The position numbers and the translations under genes were made by a program. Source: Streptomyces sp. NBC_01471 (GTDB lineage Bacteria; Actinomycetota; Actinomycetes; Streptomycetales; Streptomycetaceae). Taken from it: 64,000 nucleotides of DNA. The stretch spans positions 2,707,001-2,771,000 of the forward strand of contig NZ_CP109450.1 in assembly GCF_041438865.1 (NCBI RefSeq), in the 5' to 3' direction. How positions within the stretch are numbered: position 1 is the first letter of the stretch; every line of letters begins with the position of its first letter. Below the pieces are notes generated by a model that was not told where the DNA came from, did no database searches, and was given only the letters and a program-made list of their open reading frames with translations. Shown in pieces: positions 37,532 through 45,547 of this stretch.

Positions 37532-37879
37532 ATGGCCTTCACGCACGTACTGGCGGTCGCCCCGGTGACCGACATCGAGACGTCGGCCGCCTGGTACGAA
37601 CGACTGCTCGGCAGGCCCGCCGACACGCGGCCGATGGAGACCCTGGCCGACTGGCACATCACCGGCTCGGGCTGGATCCAGGTCTTCGTCTCGCCCGAGC
37701 ACGCCGGAAAGGCGCTGCTCAACCTGGCGGTCGACGACCTGGACACCGTCCTGGCGGAGCTCGCCGGCCGTGGTCTGACGGCGGGCGGGGTCCAGCCGGG
37801 CGGGGAGCGCGCCCGGTTCGCCGCCCTCCACGACCCCGACGGAAACCGGGTCACCCTGATCGAGAACCCGGTCGCCTGA
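37532..37879 (+). CDS. VOC (glyoxalase/dioxygenase) family protein
   Basis: Encodes 115 residues from ATG at 37532 with AAAGGAAG upstream; the longer frame to 37457 is not conserved-looking. One vicinal-oxygen-chelate module: THVLAVAPVTDIETSAAWYERLLGRPAD at the start and LHDPDGNRVTLIENP at the end, with the metal glutamate in LIENP. Single-module VOC proteins bind small ligands or act as bleomycin/fosfomycin-type resistance proteins and epimerases. Substrate unknown. Confidence 0.88.
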   Translation: MAFTHVLAVAPVTDIETSAAWYERLLGRPADTRPMETLADWHITGSGWIQVFVSPEHAGKALLNLAVDDLDTVLAELAGRGLTAGGVQPGGERARFAALHDPDGNRVTLIENPVA

Positions 37880-37948
37880 CAGGGCTCGGGAACCTGTGTC
37901 CTGACAGGGGCCGGGAACCCGGCGTCCCGGCGGGGGTCGCCGCGGGGG

Positions 37949-39361
37949 TCAGGCGGCGCGTACGTGCGCCGCCGCCCGCTCCGCGGCGCGCACCACCCGC
38001 TCGGTGTCCACGTCCACCAGCGCGCCGCCGGACTTGCGCAGGTGTCCGTCGATGAAGACCTCGCTGACGTTCGGGGGCTGGCCGTTCAGCACGATCTGGC
38101 TGATCCAGTCGAAGCGCGGGGCGAAGTTGAGGGTCCCGGGGTCCAGGACCAGGACATCGGCGCGCTTGCCCGGCGTCAGCGACCCGATCCGGTCCGCCAT
38201 CCCGATGCACTCCGCGCCGCCCATCGTCGCCAGCCGCAGCACGGCCGGGATGGTCGGGTGGATCCCGGCGTCCTGGTGCAGCGCCCGCTGCAGCCCGACG
38301 GCCGCCTTCATCACGTTGAACATGTCGGAGGTGTCGTTGGTGCCGCCGTCGTGCCCGAGCCCGGCCTGTACGCCGTGCCGGTGCATCGCCGGCAGCGGCA
38401 TGATGCCCGAGGCCAGCCGCATGTTGCTGAGCGGGCAGTGCGCCACCCGCACATCGTGGTCACCGGCCAGCGCGATCTCCTCGTCGGTGAGGTGGATGGC
38501 GTGGTTCATCAGCAGCTCGGGGCCGAACGCGCCGACCTCGCGCAGCGCGCGGATCTGCTCGTCCTTGCGGTCGGTCCTGTTCTCCAGGACATGGGAGTTG
38601 ATCATCAGGCCGAGATCGCGGGAGACCTCGTGCAGCAGCCGCAGGTCCTTGATCCCGGACATGCCCGCGTGCACCGCCACCTGTGCGGAGGCCAGCGGCA
38701 GCGGATCCAGGAAGTCCTTCTTCACCTGCGGGATCAGGTGCCGGTCGGCGCCGCTCTGCGTCATCGCGTAGACGAACCGCAGTCCGGAGTCGTGCAGCGC
38801 CCGGACGTAGCGCTCGCTGGTGTCGTACGGAATCGGGTGCACCCAGTCCACGACGGTGGTGACACCGGTCTGAAGGGCGTCGAGGGCCGCGAGGTGGACG
38901 AAGCCGTACATGTCCTGGGCGTCGATCTTCGGCAGCGTGGTCCGGTTGCAGGCCGCCAGCCAGCCCGTCACGTCCTGGTCGGAGCAGCCGCCGCGGATGC
39001 TCGACTGCCACAGGTGGTTGTGGATGTCCACGAAGCCGGGCAGGACCAGCCTGCCGGTGGCGTCCACCACCCGCGCGCCGTGCGGGACGTCCAGCCCTTT
39101 CCCGACAGCGGCGATCTTCCCGTCCCGCAGCAGGACGTCGGTGCCGCCCTCCATCGTGCCGAGCACGCCCTTGCCGACGGCGGGGTCCATGGTGAGGACG
39201 AGGTCGGCGCCGCGCAGCACCGTGGTCCGCCGCTCCCCCGGCTGTTCGCCGTGGCCGCCCGGCCGCTCGCGGGCGGTGGCAGGTAATCCGGCGGCTGCCG
39301 CCAGGGGAAGACTGCCCAGACCTGCGAGAACGCTGCGGCGGCTCATTTTCGGAAAGTTCAT
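37949..39361 (-). CDS. Tat-exported amidohydrolase (chlorohydrolase / cytosine deaminase family)
   Basis: Encodes about 470 residues from ATG at 39361, with a second in-frame ATG at 39346. The N-terminus is a twin-arginine signal (MSRRSVLAGLGSLPLAAAAGLPATA), so the folded enzyme is exported. The amidohydrolase barrel follows: GFVDIHNHLWQSS (HxH metal ligands), VVDWVHP, MINSHVLENR, MNHAIHL, VAHCPLSN and GLGHDGGTNDTSDMF (aspartate ligand). Cytosolic relatives deaminate or dechlorinate N-heterocycles; export is unusual. The start lies just after a TTGACA/TATAAA-like stretch. Confidence 0.87.
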   Translation of the reverse strand: MNFPKMSRRSVLAGLGSLPLAAAAGLPATARERPGGHGEQPGERRTTVLRGADLVLTMDPAVGKGVLGTMEGGTDVLLRDGKIAAVGKGLDVPHGARVVDATGRLVLPGFVDIHNHLWQSSIRGGCSDQDVTGWLAACNRTTLPKIDAQDMYGFVHLAALDALQTGVTTVVDWVHPIPYDTSERYVRALHDSGLRFVYAMTQSGADRHLIPQVKKDFLDPLPLASAQVAVHAGMSGIKDLRLLHEVSRDLGLMINSHVLENRTDRKDEQIRALREVGAFGPELLMNHAIHLTDEEIALAGDHDVRVAHCPLSNMRLASGIMPLPAMHRHGVQAGLGHDGGTNDTSDMFNVMKAAVGLQRALHQDAGIHPTIPAVLRLATMGGAECIGMADRIGSLTPGKRADVLVLDPGTLNFAPRFDWISQIVLNGQPPNVSEVFIDGHLRKSGGALVDVDTERVVRAAERAAAHVRAA

Positions 39362-39458
39362 TCCATTTTTATATCGTGTCAATAACACGGCGCGGCAAGG
39401 CGGCTTCCGGCCAACTGACGACCTGTCATAAAACGGAGGAGTCCGACTCGCCGGGCAG

Positions 39459-39478
39459 CCTGAGTACCCGTACTCAGG
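39459..39478. promoter_or_regulatory. CCTGAGTA-CCCG-TACTCAGG inverted repeat upstream of the small membrane-protein gene
   Basis: Eight-base perfect arms around a 4-base loop lie 35-54 bases before the ATG at 39513. The position is in the -35 region, so a regulator site is more likely than a terminator. Confidence 0.55.
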
Positions 39479-39512
39479 CGCCGGGCCCTCCCCCGGCCGC
39501 ACCATCGAATGC

Positions 39513-39641
39513 ATGCTGTGGTCCGACCCGGAGAACAAACCGCCCAAGGAACTGCGAGACGCACAGGCGATGCTGCGCCGCGCCGGTCTCGTCCTCGCCG
39601 CGGCGATGGTTCTCGTGATGGCGGTCCTGAGCCTGCGCTGA
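39513..39641 (+). CDS. mmpB: Small conserved single-pass membrane protein, MmpB-like
   Basis: Encodes 42 residues: a soluble start MLWSDPENKPPKELRDAQ, then one helix AGLVLAAAMVLVMAVLSLR at the end. It is below usual gene-calling length. The MLWSDPENKPPKELRDAQAM opening matches my memory of the protein annotated as morphogenic membrane protein MmpB in Streptomyces genomes, which is why I give the symbol; the match was not checked. It lies just before maf and probably shares its promoter region. Confidence 0.7.
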   Translation: MLWSDPENKPPKELRDAQAMLRRAGLVLAAAMVLVMAVLSLR

Positions 39642-39674
39642 ACGGGGCCGGGAAGCGGCCATACGATGGGCCCC

Positions 39675-40277
39675 ATGACTGCTCAGCGCCGGCTCGTTCT
39701 CGGTTCCGCATCGCCCGCCCGTCTCGGACTGCTCCGCAACGCCGGGCTGGACCCCGAGGTGATCGTCAGCGGCGTGGACGAGGACGCGATCAGCGCACCC
39801 ACCCCCGCCGAACTCGCCCTCGTACTGGCCGAGGCCAAGGCCCGGTCCGTCGCCGCCCGCGACACCGCGGCCGGCGCCCTCGTCATCGGCTGCGACTCCG
39901 TACTGGAGCTGGACGGCGAGGCGCTCGGGAAGCCCGCCGACGCCGAGGAGGCCACCGCGCGCTGGATGTCCATGCGCGGCCGGGCGGGCGTCCTGCAGAC
40001 CGGCCACTGTGTCATCGACACCGCGACCGGCCGCAGCGCGTCGGCCACCGCCTCCACCACAGTCCGCTTCGGCGAGCCGACGGACGCCGAGGTCGCCGCG
40101 TACGTGGCGAGCGGCGAACCGCTCCATGTCGCGGGGGCCTTCACCCTCGACGGCCGCTCGGCGCCCTTCATCGACTCCATCGAGGGCGACCACGGCAACG
40201 TCATCGGCCTCTCGCTGCCACTGCTGCGCAAGCTGCTGGCCGGGCTGGACGTCTCCCTCACGGACCTCTGGGTCTGA
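39675..40277 (+). CDS. maf: Maf family nucleotide pyrophosphatase
   Basis: Encodes 200 residues from ATG at 39675; an in-frame ATG at 39666 lies within the probable -10 (TACGAT, 39662-39667), so the mRNA looks leaderless. [14 protein letters not shown] is the Maf signature, with [21 protein letters not shown], the VLQTGHCV strand and [26 protein letters not shown] near the end. It hydrolyses non-canonical or modified NTPs (dTTP/UTP class or 7-methyl-GTP class; not resolved). Backbone gene at the left edge of the aromatic-degradation insertion. Confidence 0.94.
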   Translation: MTAQRRLVLGSASPARLGLLRNAGLDPEVIVSGVDEDAISAPTPAELALVLAEAKARSVAARDTAAGALVIGCDSVLELDGEALGKPADAEEATARWMSMRGRAGVLQTGHCVIDTATGRSASATASTTVRFGEPTDAEVAAYVASGEPLHVAGAFTLDGRSAPFIDSIEGDHGNVIGLSLPLLRKLLAGLDVSLTDLWV

Positions 40278-40299
40278 GCGGCGCCGACCGCCGTCAGAG
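40273..40299. terminator. Hairpin covering both stop codons of convergent maf and esterase genes
   Basis: TCTGAGCGGC and GCCGTCAGA pair with one bulged base. The stem includes the TGA of maf (40275-40277) and the complement of the esterase stop (40294-40296). Confidence 0.6.
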
Positions 40300-41550
40300 C
40301 CCGGGAACCGGACCCGCCGCGCAGTGCAGCGGCCCGGGCGCCGCGCCGGGAACCCCGGTCCGTACGAAGCCGAGCCAGGTGCCGCGCAGTGCGGCGCCGA
40401 GCGCCTCGACCTCCTCCCACGACGTGTCGCCCAGCATCGGGGCGCCCTCCCAGGCCGCCCTGTCGCCCAGCAGCAGCGGCAGTTCGAGGCAGTGCGTCGC
40501 GCCGAGGGCCGAGCCCGCCGGACGCCAGTCGAGGCGGTAGGCGTGCACCCGGGCTCCGGCCCGTACGAGCCGGCCGCCGAGCTCCGCGAGCGGGGCGGCG
40601 TACATCCGCGCGGTGAGCTCGCCCGGATCGCCCTCCTCGCCGGGGAACGCGGTCATGTCGTCGGCGTTCCAGCCGTACAGGACGTCAAGGCCGCGGACGT
40701 TCTCCGCGAAGGCCGCGCCGTCCCCGCCGAGCACGCCGTCGACCGGGCTGAACGGCGGCTCCAGGGTGCTGCCCGACCGGAGCACATGAGCCACCGCGCT
40801 CTCGCGCTGCGCGTCGAGGAGCGCCGCGTGCCCCGCGGTCCGGGGGGACTCGCCCCGGGCGGCGAGGTGGTCCGCGAAGATCCGGCCGAGCGCCCCTGCG
40901 TCGTCGCGGGACCGCTCGGTGAGCGCGAGAGGGGCGCTCTGCAGGATCGCCCGGCGGAAGAGCCCCCGGGCCTCGTCCAGCTCCATCAGCAGCCGGATGG
41001 AGATCCCGCCCGCCGACTGGCCGAAGACGGTGACGCCGTCGGGGTCGCCGCCGTACTCCGCGATGTGCGCCCGCACCCAGCGGAGCGCTTCGAGCTGGTC
41101 GTACAGGCCGAGGTTCCCCTCGGCGACGCCGTCGAGGCAGAGGTAACCGAGCGCGCCCACCCGGTAGTTGACGCCCACGACCACCACGTCGCCCTGCGCG
41201 GCGAGCGCGCCGCCGTCGTACCAGTCCATGAGCCCGGCGCCGCTGCTGAACCCGCCGCCGTGGAACCAGACCATCACCGGGCGCGCCCCGCCGTCCCTGG
41301 CCGGGGTGGTGACCGTCAGGTTCAGGCAGTCCTCGCCCTGGGGGCGCTTGTCGCGCGGCGGGCCCATCACCGCGTCGAGCCTGGACGGCGGCTGCGGGCA
41401 GATCTCGCCGCTCGACGGGCGGGTGTCCCCCGCCGCCACGGCACGCGGCCGCCCGAAGCGTTCGGCCGTCGCGTAGCGGATGGGCCCCGTCCTGATCAGC
41501 TCCGTGCCCGTCGGCCCGGTCCCGGTCGGCCCCGTGCCGGAGCGCGTCAT
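40294..41550 (-). CDS. Type-B carboxylesterase
   Basis: Encodes 418 residues; AGGAGG lies five bases before the ATG at 41550. The alpha/beta-hydrolase fold has the oxyanion HGGG (97-100) and the nucleophile S179 in GQSAGG, with EDCLNLTV upstream as in this family. It is shorter than the usual 490-550 residues, lacking part of the C-terminal cap. The first 25 residues are a TGPTGTGPTG low-complexity run. Its start overlaps the transporter stop (ATGA), so both are co-translated. Inferred role: release of an aromatic acid from an ester before ring cleavage. Confidence 0.9.
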   Translation of the reverse strand: MTRSGTGPTGTGPTGTELIRTGPIRYATAERFGRPRAVAAGDTRPSSGEICPQPPSRLDAVMGPPRDKRPQGEDCLNLTVTTPARDGGARPVMVWFHGGGFSSGAGLMDWYDGGALAAQGDVVVVGVNYRVGALGYLCLDGVAEGNLGLYDQLEALRWVRAHIAEYGGDPDGVTVFGQSAGGISIRLLMELDEARGLFRRAILQSAPLALTERSRDDAGALGRIFADHLAARGESPRTAGHAALLDAQRESAVAHVLRSGSTLEPPFSPVDGVLGGDGAAFAENVRGLDVLYGWNADDMTAFPGEEGDPGELTARMYAAPLAELGGRLVRAGARVHAYRLDWRPAGSALGATHCLELPLLLGDRAAWEGAPMLGDTSWEEVEALGAALRGTWLGFVRTGVPGAAPGPLHCAAGPVPGL

Positions 41551-42944
41551 CTCGTACCTCCTGTGTCGGTCACCGGCCGGCCGGTGAGGGAGTCCGCGGC
41601 AACAGTGTCCGCCGGTTCCCCAGCGGCCGCGGAGGCGCCCTCCGGGACCAGCCGGAACAGCGCGACGGCTCCGCCCAGGCTGACCGCGCAGATCACCGCG
41701 AGGTACCAGGTCACTCCGGTGGAGGTCCCGCCGGCGTTCAGCAGCGCGGTGGCGATCACGGGGGCGAGCCCGCCGCCCAGGATGGCGCCGCTCTGCAGGA
41801 TCAGCGAGGACCCCGAGTACCGGACCCGGGCCGGGAAGGTGTCCGCGATGATGGAGCCCTGCACACAGTGGGTCACCGGGATGATGAGCCCCATCCCCGC
41901 GAGCGCGACCACGGCGAGCACGGAGCTGCCGGTGTTCAGCAGCGGGAAGAAGACCACGCACCAGACCAGGACGGCGGCGGAGCCCGCGATGAACATCGTG
42001 CGCCGGCCGTGCCGGTCGGCGTACGCCGACCACACCGGTATCGCCGCGAACCAGAGCACCGCGGCCGCGGTCACGCTCAGGATCAGGAACTGCTTGTCGT
42101 AGTGCAGGTGTTCGCTGCCGTACGAGAGCGTGAACACCATGAACACGTACGCGACGGCCGAGTTGGCGACCACGGCGAGCAGGGTCAGCACCAGCCGGGG
42201 GAAGCCGACCTTCAGGGACTCCGCCAGCGGGAACCTGACCACCTCGCCCTCGGCGAGCACCCGGTGGAAGGACGGGGACTCGGTCACCCGGAGCCTGATC
42301 ACCAGGCCCACCGCGACCAGGACGAAGCTCAGCAGGAAGGGCACCCGCCAGCCCCACGAGGTGAACGCGTGGTCACCGAGGAGCGAGTTGGCGGCCAGGA
42401 AGACGACGTTCGCGAGGACCAGGCCGGCCGGGGTCCCCATCTGCGGGAAACCCGCGTAGAGGTTCCGCCTGGCCCCCGGCGCGTGCTCCATCGACATCAG
42501 GGTGGCACCCGCGCCCTCGCCGCCCAGTCCGATGCCCTGGATGATCCGCAGCGTGACGAGCAGCACCGGCGACCAGAAGCCGATGGAGGCGTAGCCCGGG
42601 ATGAGGCCGATGAGGGTGGAGCCGATCCCCATCAGGGCCAGGGAGACCACGAGGGTCGCCTTGCGTCCGATCCGGTCGCCGAAGTGGCCGAAGACCAGGC
42701 CGCCGAGCGGCCGGGCGACGAAGCCGACGGCGAGCGTGCTGAAGGCGGCGAGGGTGCCGGCCGCGGGGCTGAGCGACGGGAAGAACTGCTTGTTGAAGAT
42801 CAGTGCCGCGGCCGTGCCGTAGAGGAAGAAGTCGTACCACTCCAGGGTCGTGCCGACGAGCGTCGCCACGGCGGTCCTGGCGGGCGCGGCCGCGCCTTCC
42901 GGAGCCTTCACCGGAGGTGGTGGGTTCACGGGGGAATCGTTCAC
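41547..42944 (-). CDS. MHS-family (metabolite:H+ symporter) MFS transporter
   Basis: Encodes 465 residues from GTG at 42944 with GAGAGGG upstream. About 12 transmembrane segments. Signature: TTLEWYDFFLYGTAAALIFNK in helix 1, GHFGDRIGRKATLV after helix 2, QGIGLGGEGAGA in helix 4 and FPQMGTP. MHS members import organic acids (shikimate, benzoate-type, alpha-ketoglutarate) with protons. The divergent position to the meta-cleavage operon argues for uptake of its substrate or of an esterified precursor. Confidence 0.92.
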   Translation of the reverse strand: MNDSPVNPPPPVKAPEGAAAPARTAVATLVGTTLEWYDFFLYGTAAALIFNKQFFPSLSPAAGTLAAFSTLAVGFVARPLGGLVFGHFGDRIGRKATLVVSLALMGIGSTLIGLIPGYASIGFWSPVLLVTLRIIQGIGLGGEGAGATLMSMEHAPGARRNLYAGFPQMGTPAGLVLANVVFLAANSLLGDHAFTSWGWRVPFLLSFVLVAVGLVIRLRVTESPSFHRVLAEGEVVRFPLAESLKVGFPRLVLTLLAVVANSAVAYVFMVFTLSYGSEHLHYDKQFLILSVTAAAVLWFAAIPVWSAYADRHGRRTMFIAGSAAVLVWCVVFFPLLNTGSSVLAVVALAGMGLIIPVTHCVQGSIIADTFPARVRYSGSSLILQSGAILGGGLAPVIATALLNAGGTSTGVTWYLAVICAVSLGGAVALFRLVPEGASAAAGEPADTVAADSLTGRPVTDTGGTR

Positions 42945-43217
42945 GGGGTGCCCTCTCGCTTGTTCCGTGGATCGTGGCCCCGTGTGCCATGACGCACAAA
43001 TACTGAATCCGGGCTTCCCCATAGCCATTTCGGTATAGCCCGAGACCGCGAGACTGCCGCACGAGCCGCCGAAGCCACCGTTTCGCAAGCCAGCCGCAAG
43101 CCCGCCGCAGCCCCGCCCCGTCCCGCCTCCGCCGGGGACCTGGTATGCCCATTTGGTTATGCCGGAGCACAGGAAGTGCATTTGTCCGGCATGGCTGAGC
43201 GGATCACAGTGGGACGC
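42945..43217. promoter_or_regulatory. Divergent control region of the transporter-esterase and meta-cleavage operons
   Basis: A 273-bp region. Two copies of a near-matching element, ATAGCCATTTCGGTATAG and ATGCCCATTTGGTTATGC (around 43020-43038 and 43145-43163), share the core CCATTT-N-GGTTAT/CCATTTCGGTAT. This is a direct repeat spaced about 124 bp. It is a good candidate for LysR-type regulator binding. Confidence 0.5.
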
Positions 43218-44705
43218 ATGACGGCAGATGCAGGGCGGTGGATCCGCAACTTCGTTGACGGACGGTTCGTGGACCCGGACGGCCCCAAGGGCACGGTCCG
43301 CGGCTTCGACAAGGCCGACCCGGCGACCGGCCGGGTGTTCGCCCGGGTGCACGAGGCGGACAGACCGCTGGTCGACCGGGCCGTACGAGGGGCCAGGCGG
43401 GCCCTCCACGACGGCTGGGCGAGCACGCCCGTCGCGGAGCGGACCGCTCTTCTGCGGCGGGCCGCCGACCGGATCGAGGCACGCTTCGAGGAGTTCGTGG
43501 CGGCCGAGGTCGCCGACACCGGCAAGCCGGTGTCCCAGGCGCGGTCGCTCGACGTCGCACGGGCCGTCGCGAACTTCCGCACCTTCGCGGACGTGATCGC
43601 GGCGGCGGGCCAGGAGTCGTTCCTCACCGACCTCCCGGGCGGCCGGCAGGCCCTCAACTACGCGGTGCGCAAGCCGCTCGGGGTCGTCGCGGTCATCGTG
43701 CCGTGGAACCTGCCGCTCCTGCTGCTCACCTGGAAGGTCGCCCCGGCGCTCGCCTGCGGCAACGCGGTGGTCGTCAAGCCCAGCGAGGAGACGCCTGCCA
43801 CGGCGACCCTGCTGGCCGAGGTACTGGCCGAAGCCGGTCTGCCGGCCGGTGTGTACAACGTGGTCCACGGCTTCGGCGCCGACTCGGCGGGCGCGTACCT
43901 GACGTCCCATCCGGGGATCGACGGAGTGACCTTCACCGGGTCGTCCGCCACCGGCTCGCACGTCATGAAGACCGTCGCACCGCGCGTGCGCCCGGTCTCG
44001 TTCGAACTGGGCGGCAAGAACGCGGCCATCGTCTTCGACGACGTCGACACCGAGGAGGCGCTCACCGGCCTGGCGAAATCCGTCTTCACCAACACCGGCC
44101 AGGTCTGCCTCTGCACCGAGCGGGTGTACGTGCAGCGCTCGGTGTTCGCGGACATCGCGGACGGACTGGCCGAACGGGCCCGCGCCCTGCGCCTCGGCTC
44201 CCCCGGCGACGAACGGACCACCACAGGGCCTCTCATCTCCCAGGCCCACCGCTCCAAGGTGCTGGGCTACTTCGACCTGGCCGAGCAGGCCGGGGCGAAG
44301 GTGCTCACCGGTGGCGGTGTGCCGGAGCTGGGCCCGGAACTGGCAGGCGGTTCCTGGATCGAGCCGACGCTCTGGACCGGCCTGACCAACAAGGACCGCC
44401 CCGTACGCGAGGAGATCTTCGGCCCGGTGGCAGCGCTGATCCCCTTCGACACCGAGGAGGAGGCCGTCGCGCTCGCCAACGACACCGAGTACGGCCTCGC
44501 GGCGTCCGTCTGGACCAACGACCTGCGCCGCGGCCACCGGGTGGCCCAGGCGATGGACGTCGGCATGGCCTGGGTCAACACCTGGTTCCTGCGCGACCTG
44601 CGCTCCCCCTTCGGCGGTACCGGACTCTCCGGCATCGGCCGGGAGGGCGGCGCGTCCTCGATGCACTTCTACACCGAGCCGACGAATGTGTGCGTACAGC
44701 TGTGA
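43218..44705 (+). CDS. nbaE: 2-aminomuconic semialdehyde dehydrogenase (NbaE-type)
   Basis: Encodes 495 residues from ATG at 43218; TTG at 43182 (AGGAAG upstream) and ATG at 43191 are alternatives. ALDH superfamily: PWNLPLLLLTWKVAPALACGN, FTGSSATGSHV, the general base in FELGGKNAAIVF, catalytic cysteine in NTGQVCLCTERV and EEIFGPV. It oxidises 2-aminomuconic (or 2-hydroxymuconic) 6-semialdehyde with NAD. The amino-substrate is favoured because the operon encodes 3-hydroxyanthranilate dioxygenase and a RidA-type deaminase. Confidence 0.92.
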   Translation: MTADAGRWIRNFVDGRFVDPDGPKGTVRGFDKADPATGRVFARVHEADRPLVDRAVRGARRALHDGWASTPVAERTALLRRAADRIEARFEEFVAAEVADTGKPVSQARSLDVARAVANFRTFADVIAAAGQESFLTDLPGGRQALNYAVRKPLGVVAVIVPWNLPLLLLTWKVAPALACGNAVVVKPSEETPATATLLAEVLAEAGLPAGVYNVVHGFGADSAGAYLTSHPGIDGVTFTGSSATGSHVMKTVAPRVRPVSFELGGKNAAIVFDDVDTEEALTGLAKSVFTNTGQVCLCTERVYVQRSVFADIADGLAERARALRLGSPGDERTTTGPLISQAHRSKVLGYFDLAEQAGAKVLTGGGVPELGPELAGGSWIEPTLWTGLTNKDRPVREEIFGPVAALIPFDTEEEAVALANDTEYGLAASVWTNDLRRGHRVAQAMDVGMAWVNTWFLRDLRSPFGGTGLSGIGREGGASSMHFYTEPTNVCVQL

Positions 44706-45547
44706 ACGATCACCACTCCCCCGCCGCGGCGCCCTCCGACCCGATCAGCTCCGCGGTCGCACGGCTCGCCGGAGCCGCCGCCACCGGAACCCCGTGCGCC
44801 CCCGTCAGGGAGCTCATCGGCAGCACCGATCTGGACGCCGCCTATGAGGTGCAGCGGCGGCTCGCCGAGGCCAGGAGCGCGACCGGCGCCCGGGTCGCCG
44901 GCGCCAAGATCGGGCTCACCGCCCCCGTCGTGCAGCAGCAGTTCGGCGTCTTCCAGCCGGACTTCGGGGTGCTCTTCGACGACATGGTGTACGCCCACAC
45001 CCAGCCGCTGCCGCTCGGCCGGTTCCTCCAGCCGCGTGCCGAGGGCGAGATCGCCTTCGTGCTCGGCCGGGACATCGTGCGGCCGGGCGCGGGGGTCGCG
45101 GACGTCCTGCGGGCGACCGAGTTCGTGCTGCCCGCCATCGAGATCGTGGACTCCCGGATCGCCGGCTGGGACCTGTCCATCACCGACACCGTGGCGGACA
45201 ACGCGTCCAGCGGTGCGGTCGTCCTCGGCACCACCCCGTACGCACTGACCGGCCGCGATCTCGCCCGGGTCGGGATGACGCTCCAGCGGGACGGCGAGCC
45301 GGTCGCGTTCGGGGCCGGACACGCCTGCCTCGGCTCGCCCGTCGTCGCCGTGGCCTGGCTGGCGCGCGAACTCATCGCCCGGGGGCGGCCGTTGCGTGAG
45401 GGCGACGTGGTCATGTCCGGCGCGCTCGGGCCGATGGTCCCGGTCACCGGGCCCGGCCGGTTCCGGCTCGCCCTGGACGGTCTCGGCGAGGTCGAGGCCG
45501 TCATCGACGCGGCGGCGGAGACCGCGGGCAAGGAGAAGACCCAGTGA
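44702..45547 (+). CDS. nbaH: 2-oxopent-4-enoate hydratase
   Basis: Encodes 281 residues from GTG at 44702, overlapping the previous stop. FAH-like hydratase/decarboxylase fold: [23 protein letters not shown], the metal-binding [30 protein letters not shown] and [14 protein letters not shown]. In this pathway it adds water to 2-oxopent-4-enoate to give 4-hydroxy-2-oxovalerate. The paralogue at 47573 is the decarboxylase; the GVLFDDM loop here fits the hydratase branch. Confidence 0.88.
   Translation: MNDHHSPAAAPSDPISSAVARLAGAAATGTPCAPVRELIGSTDLDAAYEVQRRLAEARSATGARVAGAKIGLTAPVVQQQFGVFQPDFGVLFDDMVYAHTQPLPLGRFLQPRAEGEIAFVLGRDIVRPGAGVADVLRATEFVLPAIEIVDSRIAGWDLSITDTVADNASSGAVVLGTTPYALTGRDLARVGMTLQRDGEPVAFGAGHACLGSPVVAVAWLARELIARGRPLREGDVVMSGALGPMVPVTGPGRFRLALDGLGEVEAVIDAAAETAGKEKTQ

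Noticed and set aside
40294..42357. A 687-codon frame that would extend the esterase far upstream
   Set aside because: The extension is antisense-like sequence inside the transporter gene. A strong AGGAGG and an ATGA overlap fix the start at 41550.
41547..44666. A 1039-codon open frame on the minus strand running through the MHS transporter into the region opposite the dehydrogenase gene
   Set aside because: Only the first 465 codons upstream of the stop look like a protein family. The rest is the antisense of the aldehyde dehydrogenase and is Arg/Gly/His-rich, the usual shadow of high-GC coding sequence.
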